A DNA stretch of 64,000 nt from Caballeronia zhejiangensis (GCF_000698575.1 NZ_JFHD01000001.1:186001-250000); one strand, 5' to 3'; shown: positions 1 to 9,818, counted from the first letter of the stretch. A program made the numbers and translations. The notes: generated by a model from the sequence alone, not told the origin.

Positions 1-96
1 GCCGACGGGCTCGCGATCGCGATGCCGTGGTACATCCGCTTTCTGTCGCAGCGCCGCGTGCCGGTCGAAGCCGAACTCGCGACGAGGCCCGCATGA
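1..96 (+). CDS. C-terminal end of an upstream gene, product unknown
   Basis: An open frame enters from the left edge and stops at TGA 94-96, giving 31 residues that end in RRVPVEAELATRPA. The stop overlaps the ATG of the next glycosyltransferase (ATGA), the usual sign of translational coupling in one operon. It is therefore probably another polysaccharide biosynthesis gene, but the fragment is too short to recognise a family. Confidence 0.6.
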   Translation, partial: ADGLAIAMPWYIRFLSQRRVPVEAELATRPA

Positions 97-1259
97 AAAT
101 AGTCGTTTTCATCTACTCGATGCACGGCGGCGGCGCTGAACGCGTCACTGCCAATCTCGCGAACGAGTGGGCGGCGCTCGGCTGGGAAGTGACCGTCGTC
201 ACGCTGACAGCCGGTGAAGGCGATGTCTATCCGTTTCATCCGGGCGTGAAGCGCCTCGAGCTGGGGCTCGCGGGCGGCGTCGAGGGCGGCGGCTTCGTGC
301 TTACGCTGATGTCGAACGCGAAGCGCGTGCTCGCGTTCCGCAAGGTGTTGCGCGAGACGAAGCCTACTGTCGCGCTCGGCGTCATGGCGACGGCCAACGT
401 GCTCGCCGTGCTTGCGGGCATCGGGCTGCCGTACAAGATCATCGCGAGCGAGCACACGCATCCGCCGCGCGCGCCGCTCACGCCGTTCTGGGAGCGTCTG
501 CGGCTCTTGACGTATCGCTTCGCGGACAAGGTCGTCGCGCTCACCGACGAAACCCGCGACTGGATCGAAACGCATTGCCGCGCGACAGACGTCAAGGTGA
601 TTCCGCCGCCGTTCACGCTGCCAATCGCGCGAACGAATCCGATCATCGAGCCGAAAAGCGTCGTGAAGGACGGGCGCAAGTTGTTGCTCGCGGTCGGACG
701 GCTCTCACCCGAAAAAGGTTTCGACAGTCTCATCGATGCGTTCAGGAAGATTGCCGGCGCGCTGCCGCAATGGGATCTGGTGATCGTCGGCGAAGGGCTT
801 GCGCGTGCGAGTCTCGAACGCCGTGTCGAAGAGGCGAAGCTGCGCGGCCGGGTGTTTCTGCCTGGCCGCGCGGGCAACGTCGCGGACTGGTACGAGCGCG
901 CCGATCTCTACGTGCTGAGTTCGCACTTCGAGGGCTTCTCGATGACGCTCGTCGAAGCGATGGCGAGCGGCTGCGCGGCCGTGAGCTACGACTGCGATTC
1001 GGGTCCGCGCGTGATCGTCACGCACGGCATGAACGGCCTGCTCGTGAACCCGGTCGGCGATGCGAGCGCGCTCGCGAAGTCGCTCGAATCGCTGATGAAG
1101 GACGACGCAGAACGTCATCGCATGGCGCTGTGCGCGACGTCGGTCAACGACACGTTCGCGTTGTCGAAGACCATCGCGCTGTGGCAGGAAGTGTTCGAAG
1201 AGTCGGGCGTGAAGGTGCCGCGTCGCGCGGAACTCCACGTACCCGCAGCCGGACGATGA
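93..1259 (+). CDS. Glycosyltransferase family 4 (GT-B fold), exopolysaccharide assembly
   Basis: This is a retaining GT-B glycosyltransferase, 388 residues, that would add a sugar from a nucleotide donor to a lipid-linked repeat unit at the cytoplasmic face. The N-terminus MKIVVFIYSMHGGGAERV carries the glycine-rich GGAERV loop of the acceptor domain. The donor domain starts around residue 205 (LLLAVGRLSPEKGF) and has the GT4 E-x7-E motif in FEGFSMTLVEAMASG. The ATG at 93 is chosen over an upstream in-frame ATG at 27 because the protein then begins at the Rossmann strand and overlaps the previous stop by 4 bp. It lies 13 bp before a second GT4 gene. The sugar specificity cannot be read. Confidence 0.9.
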   Translation: MKIVVFIYSMHGGGAERVTANLANEWAALGWEVTVVTLTAGEGDVYPFHPGVKRLELGLAGGVEGGGFVLTLMSNAKRVLAFRKVLRETKPTVALGVMATANVLAVLAGIGLPYKIIASEHTHPPRAPLTPFWERLRLLTYRFADKVVALTDETRDWIETHCRATDVKVIPPPFTLPIARTNPIIEPKSVVKDGRKLLLAVGRLSPEKGFDSLIDAFRKIAGALPQWDLVIVGEGLARASLERRVEEAKLRGRVFLPGRAGNVADWYERADLYVLSSHFEGFSMTLVEAMASGCAAVSYDCDSGPRVIVTHGMNGLLVNPVGDASALAKSLESLMKDDAERHRMALCATSVNDTFALSKTIALWQEVFEESGVKVPRRAELHVPAAGR

Positions 1260-1272
1260 GGAGCCACGACCG

Positions 1273-2436
1273 ATGAAGATCATGCTCGTGGTCAGTTCGA
1301 TGGGAAGCGGCGGCGCGGAGCGCGTCGCGGCCTCGCTCGTCAATGCGTGGGCGCAACGCGGCGATACGGTGACGCTCGTCATCACGTATAGCGGCCGTGG
1401 CGCGTGCTTTTATCCGCTCGCGCCGAACGTGCGCTGCGTCTTCCTCGCCGATCGCGTGAAGGCCGGCGCGCGTATGCTGCAATATCCCGCGCGCTTTCGC
1501 GCGCTGCGTGCGCTGATCCGCGAAAGCGCGCCCGATGTGGTCGTGTCGTTCCTCTCGAACGTGAACATCACGACGATTCTCGCGACGCGCGGCCTCGGCA
1601 TTCCGGTGATCGCGAGCGAGCACATCGATCCGTCCGCCGACGGCCGTTCGCAGCTCATGAGCCAGATGTGCCGCTTCGTTTATCCGAGCGCGGACCTGCT
1701 CACGCTGCTCACGGACAACATGGAGGCATCGTTCAGGAAGATGGTGCCGCGCGTGAAGCGCATCGAAGTGGTGCCCAATCCGCTGCCGGACGAGTTGTTG
1801 CTGTTGCAGCCCGAAACCATCGAGAGGAGCGCGCGCAAGCGGCTCGTCGCGGTCGGGCGTCTCAACACGCAAAAACAGTTTGATCTGCTGATCGATGTAT
1901 TCGCGACGCTCGCGCCCGAGTTTCCGGACTGGGATCTGTGGATCTGGGGCGAAGGCCCGGAGCGCGCGGTGCTCGAAGCGCAGGTCGCGCAACTGAAGAT
2001 GAACGAGCGCGTGCTGATGCCCGGCAAGACGACGACGCCTTGGGAAGAGATGGCGCGCTCGGATGCGTTCGTGCTGTCGTCGCGCTACGAAGGTCTGCCG
2101 ATGGCGATGCTCGAAGGCATGGCGCTCGGCCTCGCGACGGTCGCGTTCGACTGCAAGAGCGGCCCGCGCGAACTCACGCGCGACGGCCAGGACGGTCTGC
2201 TCGTGCCGGCCGGCGACAAGGCCGCTCTGATCGATGCGCTGCGCCGCGTGATGTCGGACGAAGCGTTGCGCGCCGAGCTCGGACGCAAGGCGGCGGCATC
2301 GGTACGGCAGCGTTATTCGTCGCCGGCGATCCTGCGTCAGTGGGACGCGATCTTCGCGCAACTCGGCGCACGCTCGCGCGGCGGCGAAGGCAAGAGCACG
2401 GCTTATGCGCGTGCGGTGACGGGAGAGAAAGCGTAA
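1273..2436 (+). CDS. Glycosyltransferase family 4, exopolysaccharide assembly
   Basis: A second GT4 enzyme of 387 residues, clearly paralogous to its upstream neighbour: it opens MKIMLVVSSMGSGGAERVAA and has the donor-site motif YEGLPMAMLEGMALG (E-x7-E). The donor domain begins near residue 193 with RLVAVGRLNTQKQFDLLI. It would act as a cytoplasmic, membrane-associated sugar transferase on the same lipid-linked intermediate. The stop codon overlaps the next start by one base (TAATG). Linkage and sugar are unknown. Confidence 0.9.
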   Translation: MKIMLVVSSMGSGGAERVAASLVNAWAQRGDTVTLVITYSGRGACFYPLAPNVRCVFLADRVKAGARMLQYPARFRALRALIRESAPDVVVSFLSNVNITTILATRGLGIPVIASEHIDPSADGRSQLMSQMCRFVYPSADLLTLLTDNMEASFRKMVPRVKRIEVVPNPLPDELLLLQPETIERSARKRLVAVGRLNTQKQFDLLIDVFATLAPEFPDWDLWIWGEGPERAVLEAQVAQLKMNERVLMPGKTTTPWEEMARSDAFVLSSRYEGLPMAMLEGMALGLATVAFDCKSGPRELTRDGQDGLLVPAGDKAALIDALRRVMSDEALRAELGRKAAASVRQRYSSPAILRQWDAIFAQLGARSRGGEGKSTAYARAVTGEKA

Positions 2437-3455
2437 TGGTCGACCGGCGACAAGTGATCCGCTCGCTGCTGATGGGCGCCGTCGCCAGTGGAGCGGGCGT
2501 CGCCGGCTTCGACGCGCGCGCGGCGCAGAAACGCGATGTCGTCACCGACAAGTCGTTCGGCGTGAAGGGCGACGGCAAGACGAACGATCGCATCGCGCTG
2601 CAGCGGGCCATCGATCAATCCGTCGATTCGACCTTGCTCATCACGGGCAAGTGCCGTATCGACGACAAAGGGCTCGACCTGCGGCGCGATAGTCACCTGC
2701 GCTTCGCACCGGGCGCGTCGATCAAGCTGCTGCCGCACGATACGTCGTTCTATTCGATCTTCCGCATCTGGGACGTGAGCAACGTGCTCGTCGAGAACGC
2801 GGTGCTCGACGGTAGCAAGGAGCTTAATGCCGCGAAACCGGCGCTGCGTGAAAACGGTCACGGCATGGGCTTTTCGATTGCGGGAAGCACGGAGGTGACG
2901 CTCATCTCGCCGAAGACGATCGGCTGCTGGGGCGATGGCATCTATATCGCCAACAGCTACAACGTCGCGTTTAAGTACAGCAGCGGTATTCGCGTGGTGA
3001 ATCATCATGCGGACCGCTGCCGCAGACAAGGCGTGTCGATCATCAGCGGACGCAACATCGTGTTCGAGAATCCGCTGTGGGAGAACATCGGCGGCACGCA
3101 GCCGGAAGCGGGGCTCGACGCGGAGCCGAACAGCAACGCCGATATTCTCGAGAACATTCGCATCGTCAATCCGACGACGCGCAATTGCCGGTACGGGATC
3201 ATCGTCTGGCTGGAGGAGATTGTCGGGCCGATGCCCAAGCATGTCGATATCGGCATCACGAATCATCGCGACGAAGGCGCGAGCGATGCCGCGTTCGCCG
3301 TGTCATCGCTCAAGCTGAATGGGCGCAAGGTGTCCGGGCAGATCGCGAGTCATTCGCCGACATGGGTGAGTCCGAAGATGTCGACAGTGGAAAGCATCGA
3401 TTACGACAAGGCGGGACCGAAGATCATCGTCACCAACCTGAGGCTCGTGCCATGA
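2436..3455 (+). CDS. Tat-exported right-handed beta-helix protein, pectate-lyase superfamily
   Basis: This 339-residue protein starts at ATG 2436, overlapping the previous stop by one base. Residues 1-30 look like a twin-arginine signal (DRRQVIRSLL, then a small hydrophobic stretch ending in ARAAQ). The mature part starts with SFGVKGDGKTNDRIALQRAI, the typical entry of pectate-lyase-superfamily parallel beta-helices, followed by coils such as SNVLVENAVLDGSKELN and WGDGIYIANS. Such proteins bind or cleave acidic polysaccharides, so a role in trimming, releasing or modifying the polymer made by this locus is likely. It is a close paralogue of the protein at 10960-12171 but lacks that protein's lipobox and linker. 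No catalytic residue can be assigned. Confidence 0.8.
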   Translation: MVDRRQVIRSLLMGAVASGAGVAGFDARAAQKRDVVTDKSFGVKGDGKTNDRIALQRAIDQSVDSTLLITGKCRIDDKGLDLRRDSHLRFAPGASIKLLPHDTSFYSIFRIWDVSNVLVENAVLDGSKELNAAKPALRENGHGMGFSIAGSTEVTLISPKTIGCWGDGIYIANSYNVAFKYSSGIRVVNHHADRCRRQGVSIISGRNIVFENPLWENIGGTQPEAGLDAEPNSNADILENIRIVNPTTRNCRYGIIVWLEEIVGPMPKHVDIGITNHRDEGASDAAFAVSSLKLNGRKVSGQIASHSPTWVSPKMSTVESIDYDKAGPKIIVTNLRLVP

Positions 3456-3502
3456 AAGCCGCGCCCACACACAATAACTAAAGCGGAAAAAAGGCCAATA
3501 CG

Positions 3503-4609
3503 ATGCAAGCAACGACAATGAACAATACGGCGCAGCAAAGCGCACAGAGCGCGCAGAGCGAACCGATACGACGCATGACCGGATTCGCGTACTTCATGAC
3601 GCCATCCGGCTGGGCGTTCCTTGTGCTCGCGGCCACGGCGCTCTCGATCGTCGCGTTCCGCGAGCGCAGCGTCGGCCTGATCTTCGACCAGGAAGCGTAC
3701 ATCCAGTACTTCCGCTCGACCGACTGGCACTGGCTCGTGCAGTTCTATCAGAACCGCGAGTCGGATATGGGCTTTCTCATCAGCCTTATCACGGAAGAGC
3801 TGGGCTGGCGCTCGTGGGTCATCCTCCTCAATGCGTTCGGCGTGTCGCCCGAAGGCGGCATCCGCATTACGGTGGTGCTGCTTAACCTGGTCGTGATGTA
3901 TTCGCTGTTGCAGACGCGCAGGCCGCTCATCGGTCTCGTTCTGTGGCTCGTGATTCCGTATGCGCTCGCTACGGTCGGTCTGTTCCAGATCCGCCAGGGC
4001 TTCGGTCTTGCCATCGCGATGCTCTTCGCGCTGCGCTTCAATAAGCCGACCATCGGCATGGGGCTCGCGAGCTTCGTGCACACGACCTTCGCGGTGCCTA
4101 CAGCGTTCCTGATGACCGCCGGTTTCATCGGCGAGCAAAGGAAAGCGCGCGCGCTCGTCGCGGTGAGCGTGGTGGCGATCGTGCTTGCGTCGGCGGCGAA
4201 GTTTCTGTTTGCGACCTACGGCGGCCGTCGTATCGACGAGTACTCGGGCTATCAGGAAAACTTCACGATCAAGCTGCTGTCGCTGCTGCTGTTCTACACG
4301 ATGGCATCGGTCATGGTGCTCTACTCGACGTGGCGCGCGCAGGATACGCAGCGTCAGCGCGCATTCACGCGGCTGTCGATCATGCATGTCGGACTCTTCG
4401 TGTATCTCGTCGTTGCGTTCTTCGTGTTTCCGTTCGCGAAGGGCCGCGTCTGGTATTGCGTGCCGCTGCTGCTGCCGTTCCTTGCGCCCGAGATCAAGTT
4501 CAAGAACGCGATGGTTCTGGTCATCACCTTCGGCGTGTTCGTGGCCGTCGCAGCCGACGCCACGAAGAGTTATTTCGAAGGCGTCTATCACTACTTCCTG
4601 ATGCCCTGA
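3503..4609 (+). CDS. EpsG/Wzy-like exopolysaccharide polymerase, polytopic membrane protein
   Basis: A 368-residue integral membrane protein with roughly nine to eleven hydrophobic segments and a short polar N-terminal tail of about 30 residues. The segment DQEAYIQYFRSTDW following the first helix, and QIRQGFGLAIAMLFAL later, are characteristic of the EpsG family, which includes Wzy-type polymerases joining lipid-linked repeat units in the periplasm. Its place between glycosyltransferases and a polysaccharide deacetylase fits. AAAGGCC about 10 bases before the ATG may serve as ribosome binding site. An O-antigen-ligase-like role cannot be excluded. Confidence 0.75.
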   Translation: MQATTMNNTAQQSAQSAQSEPIRRMTGFAYFMTPSGWAFLVLAATALSIVAFRERSVGLIFDQEAYIQYFRSTDWHWLVQFYQNRESDMGFLISLITEELGWRSWVILLNAFGVSPEGGIRITVVLLNLVVMYSLLQTRRPLIGLVLWLVIPYALATVGLFQIRQGFGLAIAMLFALRFNKPTIGMGLASFVHTTFAVPTAFLMTAGFIGEQRKARALVAVSVVAIVLASAAKFLFATYGGRRIDEYSGYQENFTIKLLSLLLFYTMASVMVLYSTWRAQDTQRQRAFTRLSIMHVGLFVYLVVAFFVFPFAKGRVWYCVPLLLPFLAPEIKFKNAMVLVITFGVFVAVAADATKSYFEGVYHYFLMP

Positions 4610-4614
4610 CGACG

Positions 4615-5625
4615 ATGTCCTACTTCCTGATTTCGCTCGATTTCGAACTGATGTGGGGCGTGCGCGACCATCGCTCGATCGCTACATACGGAAAGAACAT
4701 TCTCGGCGTGCGCGAGGCGATTCCGGCGATGCTCGACATGTTCACGAAGTATCGCGTGAAGGCGACGTGGGCGACGGTCGGCATGCTGCTGTTCGATAAC
4801 AAAAAGGACCTGCTCGCGAATCTGCCCGACGTCCGGCCGACTTATACCGATACGAAGCTGAGTCCATACGCCAACGGTTATCTCGATTCGATCGGCGATA
4901 ACGAAAAGAGCGATCCGTACCACTATGGTCTGTCGCTCGCGCGTCGGATCGTCGATACCGAAGGCAGCGAGCTCGCGAGCCATACGTTCTGCCATTACTA
5001 CGCACTCGAAGCAGGGCAGAACAGGGCGCAGTTCGCCGCCGACATGGAAGCATCGGTCGCATCGATCCGGCGTCTCGCCGATCCGCCCGCGAGCATCGTG
5101 TTTCCGCGCAATCAGGTGAACAACGCGTATCTGTCGGTGTGCGCGGAGCAAGGGCTCGTCGCGTATCGCGGCACGGAGCGCAGCTGGATGTATCGCGAAA
5201 CCTCGCGCGCCGATGAAGCGGCGATGCGCCGCGCGGCGCGTCTCGTCGATACGTACATCAATATCTCAGGCGATCACGCGTTCGATCCGCGCCCGGCTCG
5301 CGGACTCATCGACGTGCGTTCGAGCCGCTTCCTGCGTCCATATGCGCGCAACAAGCGCGCGCTCGAATGGCTGCGCATCCATCGGATCAAGCAGTCGATG
5401 ACGTCGGCGGCGCGCACGGGGCGTTCGTTCCACTTGTGGTGGCATCCGCATAACTTCGGTGCGAATCTGGCCGAGAACCTCGGCGTCCTCGAAGCGGTGC
5501 TGAAGCATCACGTGTACTTGAGAGAGACCTACGGCATGCAGCCCGCGACCATGGCGGAAGTCGCGCGGGCGACGCAATCGGAAGAAAGCCGGCTTGCGGA
5601 GATGGAATTCGGTTTGTTCGTATGA
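4615..5625 (+). CDS. Polysaccharide deacetylase family protein (NodB-like)
   Basis: A 336-residue protein beginning MSYFLISLDFELMWG, six bases after the previous stop. The D-x-E of LDFELM is in the position of the NodB catalytic and metal Asp, and ASHTFCHYYALE provides the H-x(3-4)-H metal motif. VNNAYLSVCAEQGLVAYRG and FHLWWHPHNFG are the later conserved strands of the fold. It probably removes N- or O-acetyl groups from the exopolysaccharide or its precursor. No signal peptide is visible, so it would act in the cytoplasm. The start at 4615 removes about 95 non-homologous residues of the longer open frame. Confidence 0.85.
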   Translation: MSYFLISLDFELMWGVRDHRSIATYGKNILGVREAIPAMLDMFTKYRVKATWATVGMLLFDNKKDLLANLPDVRPTYTDTKLSPYANGYLDSIGDNEKSDPYHYGLSLARRIVDTEGSELASHTFCHYYALEAGQNRAQFAADMEASVASIRRLADPPASIVFPRNQVNNAYLSVCAEQGLVAYRGTERSWMYRETSRADEAAMRRAARLVDTYINISGDHAFDPRPARGLIDVRSSRFLRPYARNKRALEWLRIHRIKQSMTSAARTGRSFHLWWHPHNFGANLAENLGVLEAVLKHHVYLRETYGMQPATMAEVARATQSEESRLAEMEFGLFV

Positions 5626-5749
5626 CGAAGTAATCAGGAAAGACAAGACGCTAGAAAATAACCCGCACCGCGGGCGCGATGCAATGGCGATGTCCATTGC
5701 ATCGCGCTGGCGCGTGCGCGGCAAAAAAGAAGTTCTTGGGGGAAGCGCG

Positions 5750-7687
5750 ATGAACTTTCGTAACGACATCAACGGCCTGCGCGCGTTCGCGGTTCTCGCG
5801 GTCGTCCTTTTTCACTTCGATGTGCCCGGCTTCAAAGGCGGCTTTCTCGGCGTCGACGTGTTCTTCGTGATCTCCGGTTATCTGATGACGAGCATCATCT
5901 TCAGACGCCTTTCGAAGGACAGCTTCTCGGTGCTCGAATTCTATGGCGATCGAGCGCGGCGCATCATTCCGGCGCTCGCGTTTCTTTGCTTCGCGCTCGG
6001 TGTGTTCGGCTGGCTGATATTCCTGCCTTCCGAGTTTCGCGCGTTCGGCAAGGCGGCGGGATCGAGCCTCGGCTTCTTTTCGAACATCGTTTACTGGCGC
6101 GAAGCGGGTTACTTCGATACGCGCTCGCATCTGAAATGGCTGCTGCATACGTGGTCGCTTTCCGTCGAGTGGCAGTTCTATCTGCTGTATCCGCTCGGCA
6201 TTCTGCTCGTGCGCAAGCTCTTCGGGCGACGCGGGACGAAGATCGCGCTCGTCGGCGCCGCGCTCGTTTCGTTCGCGGCGTGCGTCTATCTCTCCGATCC
6301 GACGAAATGGCCGACGGCCGCGTTCTTCCTGCTGCCGACGCGCGCATGGGAAATGATCGCGGGCGGGCTCGTCTATCTGTTCCCGTTGACGGCGGGCAGG
6401 CCCGTGCGCCGCACGCTGGAATGCATCGGCCTCGCGATGATCGCGTACGGCGCGGTCATGTTCAACGAGAACAACGAATGGCCGGGCTACCTCGCGCTCG
6501 TGCCGGTGCTCGGCACGGCGTTCGTGATTCTCGCGGCGCGCAGGCATTCGATCTTCACGGGCAATCCGCTCGCGCAGTTCATCGGCAAGATTTCGTACTC
6601 GGTCTATCTCTGGCACTGGCCGTTCGTCGTCGCGCTCACGTACTTCGACAGGGAAGGTTCGCTGCGCTGGCGCGCGGCCGCGATCGCGGGCGGCTTCGTC
6701 ATGGGCTATCTGTCGTATGCGCTCGTCGAGTCGAAGACCAGGAAGCCGCCGGCGCGAGACGAGGCGCGCGCCTTTCCGCGCTTCATCACGCTGCGTCCGA
6801 TTCTCGCGTTCACGCTGCTGCTGGCAATCGGCGGCGGCAGCATCTATGCGAGCCAGGGCGTGCCGAATCGCTTCGACCGTTCGGTGTTCATCGCCGATAG
6901 CGAGACCTACGACACGAATCCGCATCGCACGAAGTGTCACATGATGATCGATCCGTGCGATGTCGCGAACAAGCAGAAGGAGAGCCGCGTCGTGGTGCTC
7001 GGCGACAGTCACGCGGAAGCGATCGCCGAAGCGGTCGTCGACGCCGTGCCGAACGGCAAGCCCGATGATGTGCTGCTCATCACGATAGAAGGTTGCCCGA
7101 CGATCTACGGCATTCGCCGCGGCAATGGCGATTGCTTCGATCAGGACCGCAAGTACATCGATATCCTGAGCCGCGATCAGAGCGCGAAGACGCCGGTCAT
7201 CATCGCGAATCACTGGTCGCAGTACTGGTCCGGTCCGACGATGGACGACTTCGCGTTCGTCAATCCGGAGCAGCCGGCGCAGACATCGACGCCGTTCACG
7301 ACGGAGTTGTATCGCGAGCACTTGCTATCGACCGTTTGCCGCATCTCGAAGATTCGCCCGGTCTATCTCGTCGAACCGATTCCCGAGTTCGACTTCAACG
7401 TGCCGCTGACGCTCGCGCGCGAGAAGATGCGGGATCCGAAGGCGCCCGATCTGTCGATCACCATGTCGGATTACGTTCAGCGCAATGGCGCGTTGCTGCA
7501 GGCGATGCATCAGGCACACGATCAATGCGGCATCCATCTGCTCGACCCGCGTCCGTTCCTGTGCCCGGACGGCAAGTGCATGGGCTCGCACGATGGCCGG
7601 CCGCTTTACTCCGACTTCCATCACATGAGCGAATACGGCAACCGCTTCCTCGTGCCGATGTTCCGGCGCGTATTCGAACAAGGTTGA
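5750..7687 (+). CDS. Membrane O-acyltransferase with SGNH domain (AT3-SGNH, OafA-like)
   Basis: A 645-residue two-domain protein. Residues 1-370 form an acyltransferase-3 membrane domain: NDINGLRAFAVLAVVLFHF at the start, GFLGVDVFFVISGYLM, and the WSLSVEWQFYLLYP motif. From about residue 405 follows a periplasmic SGNH domain with GDSHAEA (nucleophile block) and DFHHMSEYGNRF (catalytic Asp-x-x-His). Such enzymes move acetyl groups across the membrane onto polysaccharide sugars. The ATG at 5750 follows GGGGGAAG. It is the last plus-strand gene of this cluster and converges with the flippase gene 10 bp away. It probably sets the acetylation pattern of the exopolysaccharide, possibly together with the deacetylase. 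Confidence 0.9.
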   Translation: MNFRNDINGLRAFAVLAVVLFHFDVPGFKGGFLGVDVFFVISGYLMTSIIFRRLSKDSFSVLEFYGDRARRIIPALAFLCFALGVFGWLIFLPSEFRAFGKAAGSSLGFFSNIVYWREAGYFDTRSHLKWLLHTWSLSVEWQFYLLYPLGILLVRKLFGRRGTKIALVGAALVSFAACVYLSDPTKWPTAAFFLLPTRAWEMIAGGLVYLFPLTAGRPVRRTLECIGLAMIAYGAVMFNENNEWPGYLALVPVLGTAFVILAARRHSIFTGNPLAQFIGKISYSVYLWHWPFVVALTYFDREGSLRWRAAAIAGGFVMGYLSYALVESKTRKPPARDEARAFPRFITLRPILAFTLLLAIGGGSIYASQGVPNRFDRSVFIADSETYDTNPHRTKCHMMIDPCDVANKQKESRVVVLGDSHAEAIAEAVVDAVPNGKPDDVLLITIEGCPTIYGIRRGNGDCFDQDRKYIDILSRDQSAKTPVIIANHWSQYWSGPTMDDFAFVNPEQPAQTSTPFTTELYREHLLSTVCRISKIRPVYLVEPIPEFDFNVPLTLAREKMRDPKAPDLSITMSDYVQRNGALLQAMHQAHDQCGIHLLDPRPFLCPDGKCMGSHDGRPLYSDFHHMSEYGNRFLVPMFRRVFEQG

Positions 7688-7697
7688 AAGCAGGTGC

Positions 7698-9083
7698 TTA
7701 TTGCGGCGTGCCGGTATCGTGCTGCGCGTCGTTGCCGGTGAACGGCGGCGCATAGCGCGTCCAGAAGATATAGCTCGCAAGCACCGCGATCGCGCCGATG
7801 CCGGTCGCGAGCAGCACGCCCTGCGCGCCGTAGTAGCGCACGAGAATGACGTTGCCGATGATCTTCGTCGCGAAGCCGATCAGCGAAATGACGGAGATCG
7901 CGCGATAGCGTGTCTCGCTCGCGAACAGCTGCACGAGCACGCACATGCCGAAGTAGAACGGCACTTGCAGCAGCCCGTAGCGAAAGAGCGTGGTGACGGC
8001 GATGGTGTCGTCGGCGGTGAACGCGCCTTTCTGAAACAGCAGCTTCACGACGTACGGCGCGAGCGCATACGCGAGGATGCTGCCGGTCAGGCCCAGTACG
8101 GTCATGATGCCGGACCACTTCAGCGCGGTGCTGCGTGCGCGCGCATGATCGCCGCGATGAAGAATCTCCGCGAGAATCGGCAAGGTCGCGCGCGTGATCG
8201 CAAGCGCGCCCATGCTGAGCACGAGCGAGAGCAGCCGGTTCGCGTAGCCGAGCGTCGCGATGGCGCCGTCGCCTTGCTGCGCCATGAAGTACTGATCGAT
8301 CGGAAGCCACAGACTCGCGACGACCGCGCCGATCGTGAGCATGCCCATCGAGCGGATCGTCGATGGCCACTGCTTCGCGCGCATCGAAACGCGCGGCCGG
8401 GCGGGCATCGTGTCGGCGCGCCTGGCGAGCACGCGCAGCCACGAGGCCTGCACGACGAAGCCGAGCGACGTCCCCATGACGAGCGGAAAAATCGATTCGT
8501 TGTTGCGCGCGGCAAGCACGAAGACCAGCAGGCCGATGGCCGGCACGCATTCGAGCAAGGTGTTGATGTGCTTGCCCGACGCCTGCAGCCGCGACGACGA
8601 AATGCAGATCGTGAAGGTCAGCACGCCGACCGGCGTCATGCTGATGATCATCGCGCGGCACATGTCGCGTGTGGATTCGGCGAGACTGCCCGCGATGACA
8701 TCGGCGAGATTAGGCCAGAAAAGCCATAGCAGAAGCGACGAGCCGAGGCCGAGCACGAGGCCCACGCCTTCCAGCTCGCCGAGAAAACCGTTGCGCTGCG
8801 ACCTGTCTTCCTGAAGCGAGACGAGCGCGGGAACGAGCAGCACGGCGAGCACGTTCGTGAGCATCGTCGGCAGCCAGGTGACGAGCGTGAGCGCGAACTG
8901 ATAGGCGTCGACCGTGCCGCTGATCCCGTAGCGATACGCGATCGCCATTTCCTTCGACGCGCCGATGCACTTCCCGGCGATCACGAAGATCAGCAGGACG
9001 ACCGCGCTTCTTGCGATTCTCTTGTGATCCTGATGCACGCCGCCGAGACGTCGTCTCACCGATTGCACTGCTGCGCTCAGCAC
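7698..9083 (-). CDS. MurJ/MviN-type lipid-linked oligosaccharide flippase
   Basis: A 461-residue protein with about 13-14 transmembrane segments. The block GKCIGASKEMAIAYRYGIS followed by VDAYQFA is the MviN/MurJ family entry. Family members flip lipid-linked sugars from the cytoplasmic to the periplasmic side, and in this locus it would supply repeat units to the EpsG/Wzy-like polymerase. It lies on the opposite strand to the glycosyltransferases, convergent with the acyltransferase. A housekeeping MurJ role is less likely given the context. Confidence 0.85.
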   Translation of the reverse strand: MLSAAVQSVRRRLGGVHQDHKRIARSAVVLLIFVIAGKCIGASKEMAIAYRYGISGTVDAYQFALTLVTWLPTMLTNVLAVLLVPALVSLQEDRSQRNGFLGELEGVGLVLGLGSSLLLWLFWPNLADVIAGSLAESTRDMCRAMIISMTPVGVLTFTICISSSRLQASGKHINTLLECVPAIGLLVFVLAARNNESIFPLVMGTSLGFVVQASWLRVLARRADTMPARPRVSMRAKQWPSTIRSMGMLTIGAVVASLWLPIDQYFMAQQGDGAIATLGYANRLLSLVLSMGALAITRATLPILAEILHRGDHARARSTALKWSGIMTVLGLTGSILAYALAPYVVKLLFQKGAFTADDTIAVTTLFRYGLLQVPFYFGMCVLVQLFASETRYRAISVISLIGFATKIIGNVILVRYYGAQGVLLATGIGAIAVLASYIFWTRYAPPFTGNDAQHDTGTPQ

Positions 9084-9254
9084 GGGTCCTCCTGCGTGGG
9101 AGCCTTTCGCCGCATGGCCTGACGTCGATACGAAAGCGCCATGCGACAGAAATCACGCGAAGGCCCGCGGCTTTCGCGTGAGAGAGGAGAGCGTGCACCA
9201 AAACGGGCGGCGTGACTGTTCGCTAAGGCACCTCGCCATGCCGAAGCCGGCCCT

Positions 9255-9818
9255 TCATACCGCGCCTGTCTGCCACGGACGCATGATGTAGCGCGCCGCC
9301 CGCTCGGGCGTGGCGTCGTCGGTCAGAATGCGCGCCGGGCAGCCGGCCACCGTGACGTTCGGCGGAATATCCTTCGTCACGACGCTGCCCGCGCCGATCG
9401 TCACGTTGTCGCCGATGGTCACGTCTTCGATGATGCAGACGTTCGGCCCGATATACACGTTGTTGCCGATGGTCGCCGCCTTGCCGTGATTCGATCCGAT
9501 GGTCACGCCCTGCGAGATGTTGCAGTTCGCGCCGATGACCGCCGTCGGGTTTACCGCGATCGTGCCGATATGACTGATATAGAAGCCCGGCCCGATGCGC
9601 GTGCGCGGACTGATGACGAACCCGAAGCGGCGCTGCTTCAGACGCACGATGTGGTTGAGCACGAGGCGCATGGGCCGCGACGACGCGGCGCTCGCGAGGC
9701 GCAGCCAGAACATGTAGTTGAACCCTTCGTTCAGCATCAGTTGCTCGAGAAGGAGCATGACGCTGTACTCGCCCGTATAGCGATAGAGATCGCTTTTGAT
9801 CAGATCAAAGGTTTTCAT
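9255..9818 (-). CDS. Serine acetyltransferase-like hexapeptide-repeat acyltransferase
   Basis: A 187-residue left-handed beta-helix acyltransferase. The C-terminal half is built of hexapeptide repeats (ISQGVTIGSNHGKAATIGNN, then VYIGPNVCIIEDVTIGDNV) as in CysE/WcaB-type acetyltransferases. The N-terminal part is shorter than in CysE, favouring a sugar-modifying enzyme over cysteine biosynthesis. The ATG at 9818 (MKTFDLIKSDLYRY) is chosen because the 28 residues before it look non-coding. It is probably co-transcribed with the flippase downstream, with a 171-bp gap. Confidence 0.85.
   Translation of the reverse strand: MKTFDLIKSDLYRYTGEYSVMLLLEQLMLNEGFNYMFWLRLASAASSRPMRLVLNHIVRLKQRRFGFVISPRTRIGPGFYISHIGTIAVNPTAVIGANCNISQGVTIGSNHGKAATIGNNVYIGPNVCIIEDVTIGDNVTIGAGSVVTKDIPPNVTVAGCPARILTDDATPERAARYIMRPWQTGAV

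Noticed and set aside
705..2361. Long minus-strand open frames opposite the first two glycosyltransferase genes
   Set aside because: They are shadow frames caused by high GC; their proteins are rich in Arg and His without motifs, and the plus-strand genes have clear GT4 domains.
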